53,719 nt of DNA from JANLUX01 sp031366005 (GTDB lineage: Bacteria; Bacteroidota; Bacteroidia; AKYH767-A; OLB10): the NCBI GenBank assembly GCA_031366005.1, contig JANLZB010000063.1, positions 1 to 53,719 of the forward strand, in the 5' to 3' direction. A model generated the notes under the pieces. It did no database searches. It was given only the letters and a program-made list of their open reading frames with translations, and was not told the DNA's origin. How positions within the stretch are numbered: the first letter of the stretch is position 1; each line of letters opens with the position of its first letter. This document shows positions 24,596 through 33,141 of the stretch, in pieces. A program made the translations under genes and the position numbers.

Positions 24596-27112
24596 TTATT
24601 TTCTAATCACCGCCCCTAACTTCTGCTCAAAATTATTCATCAGTTTTTTCATAATATTTTCAATTTGTTTTTCTTCCAAAGTTTTTTGTTCATCTAAAAG
24701 AATAAAACTCACTGCATACGATTTTTTTTCTTTGTCAATTTTTTCTCCTTCATACACATCAAACAATCGAACTTCTTTTAAAATTTTCTGTTCAGTATCA
24801 AAAGCAATTTTTTCTACCTCTTCGTATTTTACTTTTCTATCAAGTAACATCGAGAGGTCGCGCTTTACTTCCGGGAAACGGGATACTTCTTTTACTTTTT
24901 GTGAAACTGAATTAAGCAACGGGCGCACATTCTCCCAGTTAATATCCGCATAAAAAACTGTGGATTGAATATCAAATTTCTTTGTGATGCTTTTATTTAC
25001 CGCTCCGATTACTACCAATTCTTTTTTACCGATTGAATATTTTAAAGCCTGTGAATATAATTCTCCAGACGCATCGGGATTCATCTCTTCAATTTTCAAA
25101 TTCTTTTTATCCATCGCGCAAAGCGAAAATAAATTATCAATAATTGATTTCAGATAATACACATCATACTTGCGATTGAGTTGCTGCCAGTTTTCATCAT
25201 AACGCTCTCCACTTAACCATAATGCAAGTCGTGCAGTTTCATTAAATCCTTTATCATAACTGAAATAAGTTTTTCCGAATTCAAAAAAACGAATATTGCT
25301 TTGTTTGCGGTTTTGATTGTATGCAATTGATTCCAATCCATTAAAGAGCATGTGAGATCGCATTACATTCAGATCATTACTGAGTGGATTTAATAACTCA
25401 ACAGGCCTCACCCCCTGCGCCTCTCTCCTCATCTGTCCTTCGGACACCTTCTCCAAAGGGAGAAGGGAATCGGGAGAAATAGTTCTTGAGAAGGGAGAAA
25501 GCAAATCGTGATATATAGATTTTGTCAAGCTATTATTTAATATTTCATTAAAGCCTTGTGCTGATAAATAATAACTCAGTTTTTGCTGCCAAGCCAAATC
25601 ACTTTCGTTATTAAACACAGGCAATGAGCTATTCATTTTTTTTGGCAATGGAATATTATTGTATCCGTAGATGCGTAAAATTTCTTCAATTACATCTGCT
25701 TCTCTTGTAACATCCACTTTAAATCTTGGAACTGATAAGTCAAGATATTCAGTGGTTTCATTTTTAATTACGATGGATAATGATTCTAAAATTCTTTTTA
25801 CATCTGTCAAAGGAATTATTGCACCGGTAAGTTTTTTCAAATAGTCAAAATGCAAACGCACTTTAAATGGTTGCAATGGTTGCGGATAAATATCTGTTAA
25901 GGCAGAAGAAATTTTTCCTGCGCTCAATTCACAAATTAATAATGCAGCGCGCTTTAATGCATTCACAGTGTTGTCAGGATCAGTACCACGTTCAAAACGA
26001 AAAGAAGAATCTGTTTTTAAACCATGTAGTTTTGATGTTTTGCGAATGCTTACCGGATTGAAGCAAGCACTTTCTAAAAAAATATTTTTTGAATTATCAG
26101 TCACTCCTGATTCAATTCCACCAAAAACTCCTGCGATACACAATCCTTCTTTCTCATCACAAATCATCAACTCAGTTCCATTTAACTTTCGTTCAACTTC
26201 ATCCAGTGTTTTAAAAATAGTTCCACTTGGAAGTTGTTGAACAATGATTTTATTTCCTGCAATTTTATCAGCATCAAATGCGTGCAACGGCTGACCTAAT
26301 TCCATCATCACATAATTAGTTGCATCCACAATGTTGTTAATCGGTCGCATTCCAATTGCCTTCAAACGATTTTGCAACCACGCTGGAGATTCTTTCACCT
26401 GCACATTATTTATGCACACACCGGAATATCGCTGACACGCATCTTTATCTTTTACTACAACTTCAATTGGATTTGTATTTGCAACTTCTTTAAAAGAACT
26501 AATATCAGGCATCTTAAATACAACTTGTTTTTCCTTTGATAACAATGCTTTCAAATCTCTTGCAACTCCAAGATGCGATGCAGCATCAGCACGGTTGGGA
26601 GTTAAACCAATTTCAAAAACAACATCTTTTGTAACTTTAAAATAATCAGCAATAGAAGAACCGATTGCAAGTTCATCAGGTAAAATCAAGAGCCCTGCAT
26701 GAGAAACACCCATTCCGATTTCATCTTCGGCACACAACATTCCATTGGATTCTTCACCACGAATTTTTGATTTCTTTATTTCAAACGGTTCACCGGTTGT
26801 CGGGAAAAGTTTTGTTCCAACCCATGCAACAATTACTTTTTGTCCAGCTGCAACATTAGGAGCACCGCAAACAATCTGCAAAGCTTCTCCTGTGCCTGCA
26901 TCTACTTTGCAAAGTGAAAGTTTATCAGCGTTAGGATGTTTAACACATTCCAAAACTTTTCCAACTCTCAAACCACTCAAGCCACCTTTAATACTTTCCC
27001 ATTCTTCCATGTTTTCCACTTCCAAACCGCAATCGGTAAGCAAAGCCGCAATCTCCTGGGGAGTTTGAGTAATGTCAATAAAATCTTTTAACCAGTTAAA
27101 TGAAATGCGCAT
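24596..27112 (-). CDS. pheT: Phenylalanyl-tRNA synthetase beta subunit, with an in-frame repeat insertion
   Basis: 838 residues, longer than the usual 800 or so. The N-terminus (MRISFNWLKDFIDI) and tRNA-binding EMAP-like domain (about 40-150) are followed by the B3/B4 editing domain, B5, the catalytic-like core, and the FDX-ACB anticodon-binding domain (SRFPEVKRDLSMLLD to the end). Charges tRNA-Phe together with PheS, which is not in the window. Odd: residues about 538-570 (SPFSRTISPDSLLPLEK, VSEGQMRREAQGVRP) are encoded by a dispersed palindromic repeat. They fall between the family motifs NNSLTKS and VELLNPLSNDLNVMR. The frame is intact through it. Start chosen with a TATCTTTG box 16 bases upstream. 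Confidence 0.97.
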   Translation of the reverse strand: MRISFNWLKDFIDITQTPQEIAALLTDCGLEVENMEEWESIKGGLSGLRVGKVLECVKHPNADKLSLCKVDAGTGEALQIVCGAPNVAAGQKVIVAWVGTKLFPTTGEPFEIKKSKIRGEESNGMLCAEDEIGMGVSHAGLLILPDELAIGSSIADYFKVTKDVVFEIGLTPNRADAASHLGVARDLKALLSKEKQVVFKMPDISSFKEVANTNPIEVVVKDKDACQRYSGVCINNVQVKESPAWLQNRLKAIGMRPINNIVDATNYVMMELGQPLHAFDADKIAGNKIIVQQLPSGTIFKTLDEVERKLNGTELMICDEKEGLCIAGVFGGIESGVTDNSKNIFLESACFNPVSIRKTSKLHGLKTDSSFRFERGTDPDNTVNALKRAALLICELSAGKISSALTDIYPQPLQPFKVRLHFDYLKKLTGAIIPLTDVKRILESLSIVIKNETTEYLDLSVPRFKVDVTREADVIEEILRIYGYNNIPLPKKMNSSLPVFNNESDLAWQQKLSYYLSAQGFNEILNNSLTKSIYHDLLSPFSRTISPDSLLPLEKVSEGQMRREAQGVRPVELLNPLSNDLNVMRSHMLFNGLESIAYNQNRKQSNIRFFEFGKTYFSYDKGFNETARLALWLSGERYDENWQQLNRKYDVYYLKSIIDNLFSLCAMDKKNLKIEEMNPDASGELYSQALKYSIGKKELVVIGAVNKSITKKFDIQSTVFYADINWENVRPLLNSVSQKVKEVSRFPEVKRDLSMLLDRKVKYEEVEKIAFDTEQKILKEVRLFDVYEGEKIDKEKKSYAVSFILLDEQKTLEEKQIENIMKKLMNNFEQKLGAVIRK
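25406..25501. repeat. Palindromic repeat embedded in frame in pheT
   Basis: A 96-base (32-codon) stretch contains two adjacent perfect hairpins: TGTCCTTCGGACA (25434-25446) and CCTTCTCC-AAAG-GGAGAAGG (25447-25466). They are flanked by CCTCACCCCC on the left and GGGAGAAATAG / AAGGGAGAAAG on the right. I recall this word combination as a common intergenic repeat in Bacteroidota. Here it lies inside an essential gene and is translated. Confidence 0.8.
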
Positions 27113-27128
27113 ATTATAAAATGAGGGA

Positions 27129-27136
27129 CAAAGATA
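27129..27136 (-). promoter_or_regulatory. -7 box (TATCTTTG) of pheT
   Basis: Perfect TAnnTTTG on the minus strand, 16 bases before the pheT ATG and within the 51-base gap to the M19 gene. pheT can therefore be transcribed on its own. Confidence 0.65.
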
Positions 27137-27163
27137 GTTCGCAGTGGCAATTAAAAATAAGCA

Positions 27164-28618
27164 CTACACAATTGCTTCCTGTCTTTCTTTCAAATAAGAC
27201 TTAAAAAACCTCAACGCATTTCCTCTGAAAACTTTATCAATAATTTCTTCTGCCTGAATATTTTTATTCGATTGGAGCTGGAGCGCATTGTCTTTCAAAA
27301 ATTTCTTTGCGTGCGACAAAACATTTTTTTCAAGCTGTGGTAATTCTTCAGCGGTAAAATAATTTCCCATGGGTTTTATCACTCCGTCAAAATCAGTTCC
27401 CATTGCTACAATATCCCACGCAGGTAATCCTGCATTATCCAATACTTGTCCAATATGCTGAATCTGCCGCCATAAAAGCTTAGCCCAATCTTGATTGCTT
27501 GAAGACGGATCGGCAGTATTCAAAGAATTTAAACTTTCGGCACTTGCAATTCTTCGTTCATCCAATTGCAAACCAAACACACCATTTGTTTTTGCAACTT
27601 CAATAATTTCCTCGTCATAAAAATTAATATCATCAGTACGGAAAAATCCTGCTGCGCCTTTGAATGTTTCTTCTTCACTTTCATTTTTAAAACCGGTTAC
27701 TGCACCGTGACTTACAATCACAGGTATGTCCTCATTTTTATATTTTGTTTTCAGTAGATTGAAATATGTTTTGCGCGATGCACGGCTCATGTGTTTGATG
27801 TCAATATAAATGCGCTTGCCATTTATGTTATCAAGCAAAGCATCTATCACCTCAAAACCTAAAGGAGTAAAGCCGGTATTAATGCCAAGCTCTTGACTCA
27901 CTCCTGCGCCTTTACCTAAACTTAGACTTCGTGCATGCCCGCACAACTCATTATAAAAGTGATGTGCCATTGTGATAAATAAAGGACGATACTCCCAATC
28001 CTTTACTGTCTGCACATTTTGTAATACCTCACTGTTTTTGGCTTTAAATTTATTTTCATTCGCTAAGCCTGAAGCGATACCACTGTTAAAAACATGGGCT
28101 CCTTCAATAGTGATAATATTTATAATAATGTTGGGAGGATCATTGGTTAAAAATGTTTCTATGTCACTGTATTTTTTTGCAATGAAATAAGTATGGTCTT
28201 CTCCATTAAAATTAATGGTTTGACCGACCAGCGATTTTAAATATTCATATTCTGTTTTTAAATTTTCGAAATAATTTTTGTGAGAACGGATATTTTCTAT
28301 TCTGCTTTTGCCGAGTGCTGTAACATATCTTAACAGAAATTCTTTGACATCATCATGCTCCACAAAAAAACCTTTCTCCAGCGGATACAAAGAACAACAC
28401 ACGATTTTTACATTCCCTTTATTCAACGTATTAAAGTCAGCCTGCCTGAAAGGAGCAATGCCAGTAACGTCTTTAATAAATGCAGCACCCATTCCTTCTT
28501 TTGTATCATGCCACGGACACGACATCTCACTTTGATTCTTGCTTGCAATACATTCATTGAAACTATAACCAAAAGGTTTCATCGTAGGATGGCAGTGGAG
28601 ATCAATAATAGGTTTCAT
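27164..28618 (-). CDS. Membrane-dipeptidase-like metallopeptidase (peptidase M19, renal dipeptidase family)
   Basis: 484 residues with the TIM-barrel metallopeptidase motifs of M19. These are DLHCH at 6-10 (two metal-binding His), a metal-bridging Glu in ITIEGAHVF, His residues in AHHFYNELCGHA and VSHGAVTGF, and TDFDG near the C-terminus. No signal peptide is apparent, so it is probably cytoplasmic, unlike the mammalian enzyme. Likely hydrolyses dipeptides or related amides. It ends 51 bases before pheT on the same strand. Confidence 0.87.
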   Translation of the reverse strand: MKPIIDLHCHPTMKPFGYSFNECIASKNQSEMSCPWHDTKEGMGAAFIKDVTGIAPFRQADFNTLNKGNVKIVCCSLYPLEKGFFVEHDDVKEFLLRYVTALGKSRIENIRSHKNYFENLKTEYEYLKSLVGQTINFNGEDHTYFIAKKYSDIETFLTNDPPNIIINIITIEGAHVFNSGIASGLANENKFKAKNSEVLQNVQTVKDWEYRPLFITMAHHFYNELCGHARSLSLGKGAGVSQELGINTGFTPLGFEVIDALLDNINGKRIYIDIKHMSRASRKTYFNLLKTKYKNEDIPVIVSHGAVTGFKNESEEETFKGAAGFFRTDDINFYDEEIIEVAKTNGVFGLQLDERRIASAESLNSLNTADPSSSNQDWAKLLWRQIQHIGQVLDNAGLPAWDIVAMGTDFDGVIKPMGNYFTAEELPQLEKNVLSHAKKFLKDNALQLQSNKNIQAEEIIDKVFRGNALRFFKSYLKERQEAIV

Positions 28619-28774
28619 AAAATCAGGATTTGAGAAATATGTGTTGTTTGATTGAAGTCATTGGAAAAGTATTACTATACAATAATAATCTTTTTTTCTT
28701 TCAGCTAAATTTCCTCATTCTCATAATGAATAAACGAATAATACTATAAAGGAAAGAGCATCTTGTGAATATAT

Positions 28775-28782
28775 TATTTTTG
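28775..28782 (+). promoter_or_regulatory. -7 box (TATTTTTG) 4 bases before the fdhD start
   Basis: Perfect TAnnTTTG ending exactly 4 bases before the ATG at 28787. If the transcription start lies the usual few bases after the box, the mRNA is leaderless or nearly so. Confidence 0.55.
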
Positions 28783-28786
28783 ATGA

Positions 28787-29647
28787 ATGGTTAAATCATT
28801 AGTTGCATCCACTCATATAAAAAAAGTAAATGCTGATGGAATAATTGATGCTGATGATTTGCTGGCGGCAGAAGAACCTTTGGAAATAAGATTAGGTTTT
28901 GGCAGGCAAAGCGAAAGACAGCAACAAAGCATATCTGTTACCATGCGTACTCCGGGAAATGATTTTGAATTAGCCATCGGATTTTTATTTACAGAAGGTA
29001 TCATCAAAAATGTGAGCGATGTTTCGCAAATAAAATATTGCACTGATAATTACCGCGAACAGGACCAAGAGAATATTGTGCGCGTTGAATTACATCCTCC
29101 TATTGAATTTGATTTAAAAAAATTATCACGACACTTTTATACTTCTTCAAGCTGTGGTGTCTGTGGCAAAACTTCTATTGAGTCTGTTAAAACCATGTGC
29201 AATATTGTTTCTTCAATTGATAACCTGAAATTTGATGCAGCTTTAATTTATCAACTGCCTGATGAGTTGAGAAAACATCAAAATGTTTTTGAATATACCG
29301 GAGGACTTCATGCTGCAGCATTGTTTGATACAAATGGAAAATTAGTTTTTGTTCGTGAGGATGTAGGCAGACACAATGCATTGGATAAATTAATTGGTGC
29401 TGTCTTACATAAAGAAAAAATTCCACTCAACAACCACTTGTTACTTTTAAGTGGGCGTACAAGTTTTGAATTGGTACAGAAAGCAGTGATGGCCGGAATA
29501 AAAATAATTGCTGCTGTTGGTGCACCATCAAGCCTTGCAGTGCAAATGGCAAAGGAGTTTGATGTAACGTTAATTGGCTTTTTAAGAGATAAAAGATTTA
29601 ATATTTATTCAGGAGAGCAAAGAATAAACTTCAACACATTAAAATGA
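28787..29647 (+). CDS. fdhD: FdhD sulfurtransferase for molybdenum cofactor of formate-dehydrogenase-type enzymes
   Basis: 286 residues. FdhD passes sulfur from a cysteine desulfurase to the Mo-bis-MGD cofactor before it is inserted in formate-dehydrogenase-type enzymes. The sulfur-relay CxxC is in SSSCGVCGKTSIES (near residues 122-125). Other family signatures are NDFELAIGFLFTEGII and FVREDVGRHNALDKLIGA. The next gene overlaps by the sequence ATGA, which suggests translational coupling. The presumed client (FdhF/YdeP-type oxidoreductase) is 1 kb downstream. The -7 box lies only 4 bases from the start. Confidence 0.95.
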   Translation: MVKSLVASTHIKKVNADGIIDADDLLAAEEPLEIRLGFGRQSERQQQSISVTMRTPGNDFELAIGFLFTEGIIKNVSDVSQIKYCTDNYREQDQENIVRVELHPPIEFDLKKLSRHFYTSSSCGVCGKTSIESVKTMCNIVSSIDNLKFDAALIYQLPDELRKHQNVFEYTGGLHAAALFDTNGKLVFVREDVGRHNALDKLIGAVLHKEKIPLNNHLLLLSGRTSFELVQKAVMAGIKIIAAVGAPSSLAVQMAKEFDVTLIGFLRDKRFNIYSGEQRINFNTLK

Positions 29648-30015
29648 AACTACGCATCAAAGGAAATTCAATCCGCTTCCGTTTAACAAAATCCGAAGTG
29701 GATTATTTTGGAAGAGAAGGATATCTCGAAGAGAAAACTGAATTTGGAAACAGCACTTTTATTTATGCTATGCAAAAGAAATTGTATGGTGAGGAATTAT
29801 CAGCTGAGTTTTCTGACAATAAAATAACGTTATCAATTCCTGAACATATTTCAGCCAAATGGGTAACTACCAATCGTATCGGAATTGAAAGCGAAATGGA
29901 AATAGCAAACGGAAAAATATTATTTCTCTTAATTGAAAAAGATTTTAAATGTTTAGACAATACGATAGAAGACCAAAGTGATAATTATCCGAATCCATTG
30001 GCTGAGAAAAAGTAG
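29644..30015 (+). CDS. DUF7009-like small protein, coupled to fdhD
   Basis: 123 residues, starting MKLRIKGNSIRFRLTKSEVD and ending with an EKDFKCL...EDQSDNYPNP motif. I recall this arrangement as the DUF7009 family found beside molybdoenzyme genes in Bacteroidota. It overlaps fdhD by 4 bases. No signal peptide and no cysteine-rich site. A role in handling or insertion of the cofactor, or as a chaperone for the oxidoreductase, is inferred from position only. Confidence 0.75.
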   Translation: MKLRIKGNSIRFRLTKSEVDYFGREGYLEEKTEFGNSTFIYAMQKKLYGEELSAEFSDNKITLSIPEHISAKWVTTNRIGIESEMEIANGKILFLLIEKDFKCLDNTIEDQSDNYPNPLAEKK

Positions 30016-30028
30016 CATATGTATAATA

Positions 30029-30297
30029 CCAAGGCGCAAAAGACGCAAACCAATAAGTAAAAAAAATATAGAGGAATATACACCTTTGCGCCTTTGCGTC
30101 TTGGCGTGATATAAAGCACGCAAAGGCGCAATGACGCAAAGAAATAAGTAAGAAATGATTTACACAGGAATATAAAACTCTTACGCCTTTGTGTCTTGGT
30201 GTGAAATATAAAGCACGCAAAGGCGCAATAACGCAAAGCGTTATGTTAGAAATTATTTGCAAAAGAATTTAAAATCCTTGCGTCTTTATGTGAAAAA
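30029..30297. repeat. Array of three ~95-base palindromic units (CGCAAAG family)
   Basis: The word AAGGCGCAA(A/T)NACGCAAA begins units at 30031, 30123 and 30220 (periods 92 and 97). Each unit ends in the inverted form (GCCTTTGYGTCTTGGYGTGA, reduced in the third unit to CCTTGCGTCTTTATGTGA), so every unit can fold on itself and the units can pair with each other. The array ends 9 bases before the ATG of the GxxExxY gene. It fills the whole gap between the DUF7009-like gene and that gene. Short minus-strand frames through it are by-products of the repeat. Confidence 0.9.
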
Positions 30298-30306
30298 TAA
30301 ATTGCA

Positions 30307-30684
30307 ATGACAGAAAACGAATTAGCTAAAATAGTTGTTGACCTTTGTTTGAAAATACATCGGGCTTTAGGTCCTGGATTGCTGGAATCCGTTTATGAAG
30401 AAACACTCTGCTATGAACTGACCAAACTGGGATTGGCTTTTAAAAGACAACAAGCTATTGCAGCTGTGTATGATGAGATTAAAATGGATTTGGGATTTCG
30501 TGCTGATATTATTGTGGAAGATAAACTTATTTTAGAATTAAAATCAATCGAAATAGTGGCACCTGTTCATTATAAAATTCTATTAACCTATCTAAGGCTT
30601 ACTAATATGAAGCTAGGACTAATGATCAATTTTAATGTTGAATTAATAAAAGATGGCATAAAAAGAATTGTCAATGGGCTTTGA
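30307..30684 (+). CDS. GxxExxY family protein, PD-(D/E)XK nuclease-like
   Basis: 125 residues. The name motif is G24-x-x-E27-x-x-Y30 (GLLESVY). A PD-(D/E)XK-like pattern follows: D67 in FRADIIV and E77-x-K79 in LILELKS. The family is PF13366/TIGR04256-like. Its biochemical role is not established as far as I know. It is preceded directly by the three-unit CGCAAAG repeat array and followed 26 bases later by the oxidoreductase gene, so it interrupts the fdhD cluster. It may be the coding part of a mobile unit, or it may act on the repeats. Both ideas are inference. Confidence 0.88.
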   Translation: MTENELAKIVVDLCLKIHRALGPGLLESVYEETLCYELTKLGLAFKRQQAIAAVYDEIKMDLGFRADIIVEDKLILELKSIEIVAPVHYKILLTYLRLTNMKLGLMINFNVELIKDGIKRIVNGL

Positions 30685-30710
30685 AATAACTAATCTATAA
30701 TGGAATAAAA

Positions 30711-33011
30711 ATGACTGACAATACAGAACATCCACATGCAGAAAATCCTGAAGAATTTACAGGATTGAAAATTGGTAAGCCAAAAGAAGTAGCTGCCGGA
30801 ATTCCTGCAGTGATATCAAGTGGTGAACATATTTTGAATGAGATGGGTTTAGGTCGCGGGTTAAAAGCACTCTCAAAACTCAACCAGAAAGATGGGTATG
30901 ATTGTCCGGGTTGTGCATGGCCTGATCCGGATGATGAGCGTTCGCGCATTGCAGAATATTGTGAGAACGGTGTAAAAGCTATTGCAGAGGAAGCAACTAC
31001 TAAAAAATTAACAGCTGATTTTTTTGCTGCAAATTCAGTTAAAGATTTATCACTGCTGGATGATTATAATATCGGAAAAAAAGGTCGTGTTGCTCAACCA
31101 ATGTATTTACCAAAAGGAGCAGCTCATTATGAACCGATAACATGGGACGATGCATTTAAAAAAATCGCACAGCAATTAAATAATCTCAATAATCCTGATG
31201 AATCAGTATTTTACACTTCAGGAAGAACAAGTAACGAAGCAGCATTTTTATACCAGTTATTTGTGCGTGAATTTGGTACAAACAATTTACCTGATTGTTC
31301 GAACATGTGTCATGAGTCAAGTGGTGTTGCACTCACAGAATCACTGGGAATAGGAAAAGGATCTGTGAAGCTCGAAGATTTTTACCAGGCAGAAGTAATT
31401 ATTATTCTCGGACAAAATCCCGGCACCAATCATCCACGCATGTTAACAGCATTGCAAAAAGCAAAAGCAAATGGTTGTATAATCATTTCAGTTAATCCGC
31501 TTGCCGAAACAGGATTGATCGGTTTTAATAATCCACAGACCATAAATGGTGTGTTGGGAATCAAATCAAAACTTGCTGATATTTTTTTACAAGTAAAAAT
31601 AAATGGCGACATGGCATTGCTTAAAGCGATTGAATTATTGCTTTGGCAGGAAGAAGAAAAAAATCCGGGAACTGTTTTCGATCACGGGTTTATTAATGAG
31701 CATACGATGGATTATGATTTGCTGATAAACCATATTAAAAAATACAATCTCGATTATCTTGCTGATGCGTGTGGAGTTCCTTTAGAAGAAATTAAAAAAG
31801 CTGCAACTGTAATTGCACAGAAGAAAAAGATTATTGCATGCTGGGCAATGGGTTTAACGCAACATAAAAACGCTGTGGACACAATTAAAGAAATTGTCAA
31901 TGTATTATTACTTAAAGGAAGCATCGGCAAAACCGGGGCAGGCACTTGCCCTGTTCGAGGACATAGTAATGTACAAGGCGATCGAACGATGGGTATTTAT
32001 GAAAAACCATCACAAATATTTCTTGACAGCATTAAAAATGTTTTTGGGTTTGAACCTCCACGTAAAAATGGTTACGATACTGTAGAGGCAATTCATGCAA
32101 TGCATCAGGGCAAAGCAAAAGTGTTTTTCGCTATGGGCGGAAATTTTCTTTCTGCAACTCCTGACACTACTTACACTGCTGAAGCATTGCGTAAGTGCAA
32201 ATTAACAGTACATGTTTCCACTAAATTAAACCGGAGTCATCTGGTGCATGGAGAGGAAGCAATTATTCTTCCGTGCCTTGGAAGAAGTGACAGAGATGGA
32301 ATGAATGGTGAAGATCAGTTTGTGACAACGGAAAATTCAATGGGTGTAATTCAGTTGTCAAAAGGAAATTTAAAACCTGTTTCAGATAACTTACTTAGTG
32401 AACCAGTGATTGTTTGCAGGTTAGCACAGGCAACCTTTCAAGAAAAATCAAAAGTGAACTGGGCATTGTATCAAAATAATTATGATGAGATAAGAAATGA
32501 TATTTCAAAAACAATTCCCGGGTTTGAAAATTATAATGAACGCGTGAGGAAGCCCGGAGGTTTTTATTTACCTAATGCTAATCGTGAAAAAAACTTTAGC
32601 ACATTCACGGGCAAAGCAAATTTTAATATCGCAGATATCACATTAACTCCGTTGGAAGACGATGAATACATGATGATGACCATCCGCAGTCATGATCAGT
32701 TCAATACAACTATTTATGGATTGAATGATCGTTACCGTGGAATTTACAATGAGAGAAGAGTAATTTTTATGAATGCAAATGATATTATAAAGGCAGGATT
32801 AAAAGCTGGTGATGTGGTTGATCTTTTTAATTATTTTGATGGAGTTGAAAGGGTAGCACGAAAGTTTATTGTTGTTGAGTTTAACATTCCATTAAAATGC
32901 ACCGCTACTTATTTTCCTGAAACAAATGTTTTGGTTCCAATCAACAGTACTGCGGAAAAAAGCAATACACCCACTTCAAAGAATGTGGTGATTAAAATAA
33001 AGAAGCACTAA
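30711..33011 (+). CDS. FdhF/YdeP-type molybdopterin oxidoreductase
   Basis: 766 residues, Mo-bis-MGD enzyme of the formate-dehydrogenase-like YdeP family. The N-terminal motif DCPGCAWPDP has C65 and C68 but not the full four-cysteine Fe-S pattern of classical FdhF. The probable Mo ligand is the Cys of NMCHESSG (about residue 200), at the position of selenocysteine in FdhF. The signatures GQNPGTNHPRML and RGHSNVQGDRTMGI bind the pterin. The C-terminal domain (about 645-766) is the molybdopterin dinucleotide-binding barrel. No signal or Tat motif, so it is cytoplasmic. No electron-transfer subunit is encoded nearby. Physiological substrate unknown. Confidence 0.92.
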   Translation: MTDNTEHPHAENPEEFTGLKIGKPKEVAAGIPAVISSGEHILNEMGLGRGLKALSKLNQKDGYDCPGCAWPDPDDERSRIAEYCENGVKAIAEEATTKKLTADFFAANSVKDLSLLDDYNIGKKGRVAQPMYLPKGAAHYEPITWDDAFKKIAQQLNNLNNPDESVFYTSGRTSNEAAFLYQLFVREFGTNNLPDCSNMCHESSGVALTESLGIGKGSVKLEDFYQAEVIIILGQNPGTNHPRMLTALQKAKANGCIIISVNPLAETGLIGFNNPQTINGVLGIKSKLADIFLQVKINGDMALLKAIELLLWQEEEKNPGTVFDHGFINEHTMDYDLLINHIKKYNLDYLADACGVPLEEIKKAATVIAQKKKIIACWAMGLTQHKNAVDTIKEIVNVLLLKGSIGKTGAGTCPVRGHSNVQGDRTMGIYEKPSQIFLDSIKNVFGFEPPRKNGYDTVEAIHAMHQGKAKVFFAMGGNFLSATPDTTYTAEALRKCKLTVHVSTKLNRSHLVHGEEAIILPCLGRSDRDGMNGEDQFVTTENSMGVIQLSKGNLKPVSDNLLSEPVIVCRLAQATFQEKSKVNWALYQNNYDEIRNDISKTIPGFENYNERVRKPGGFYLPNANREKNFSTFTGKANFNIADITLTPLEDDEYMMMTIRSHDQFNTTIYGLNDRYRGIYNERRVIFMNANDIIKAGLKAGDVVDLFNYFDGVERVARKFIVVEFNIPLKCTATYFPETNVLVPINSTAEKSNTPTSKNVVIKIKKH

Positions 33012-33015
33012 AGGT

Positions 33016-33090
33016 ATCATGTTGAAATTGTTTCAGCATCTTTATTATAATACGAACTGTTGAGAGATGCTGAAACAAGTTAAGCATGAC
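33016..33090. repeat. Palindromic element with TTTCAGCAT arms after the oxidoreductase gene
   Basis: 26-base arms (33016-33041 and 33065-33090) match at 22 positions; the inner 12 bases (GTTTCAGCATCT) are perfect. The loop is 23 bases. I recall the word GAACTTGTTTCAGCAT as a frequent REP-like element in Bacteroidota. It may serve as the 3' end of the transcript, although no T-run follows. Confidence 0.8.
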
Positions 33091-33117
33091 GGTCACTTTT
33101 AAATGAATAGTGTTATT

Positions 33118-33125
33118 TATATTTG
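33118..33125 (+). promoter_or_regulatory. -7 box (TATATTTG) of the 33142 cassette
   Basis: Perfect TAnnTTTG, 16 bases before the ATG at 33142. Confidence 0.6.
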
Positions 33126-33141
33126 AATCAAATTAACTGCC

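Noticed and set aside
29945..30262. Minus-strand reading frames through the repeat array (Phe/Arg/Leu/Cys-rich)
   Set aside because: They are translations of the CGCAAAG repeat, have no start context or conserved domain, and lie opposite real genes.
30029..30297. CRISPR-like array (three spaced repeats)
   Set aside because: The units are themselves palindromic on both ends, spacing is uneven (92 and 97), the inter-repeat sequence is partly shared, and no cas genes are present.
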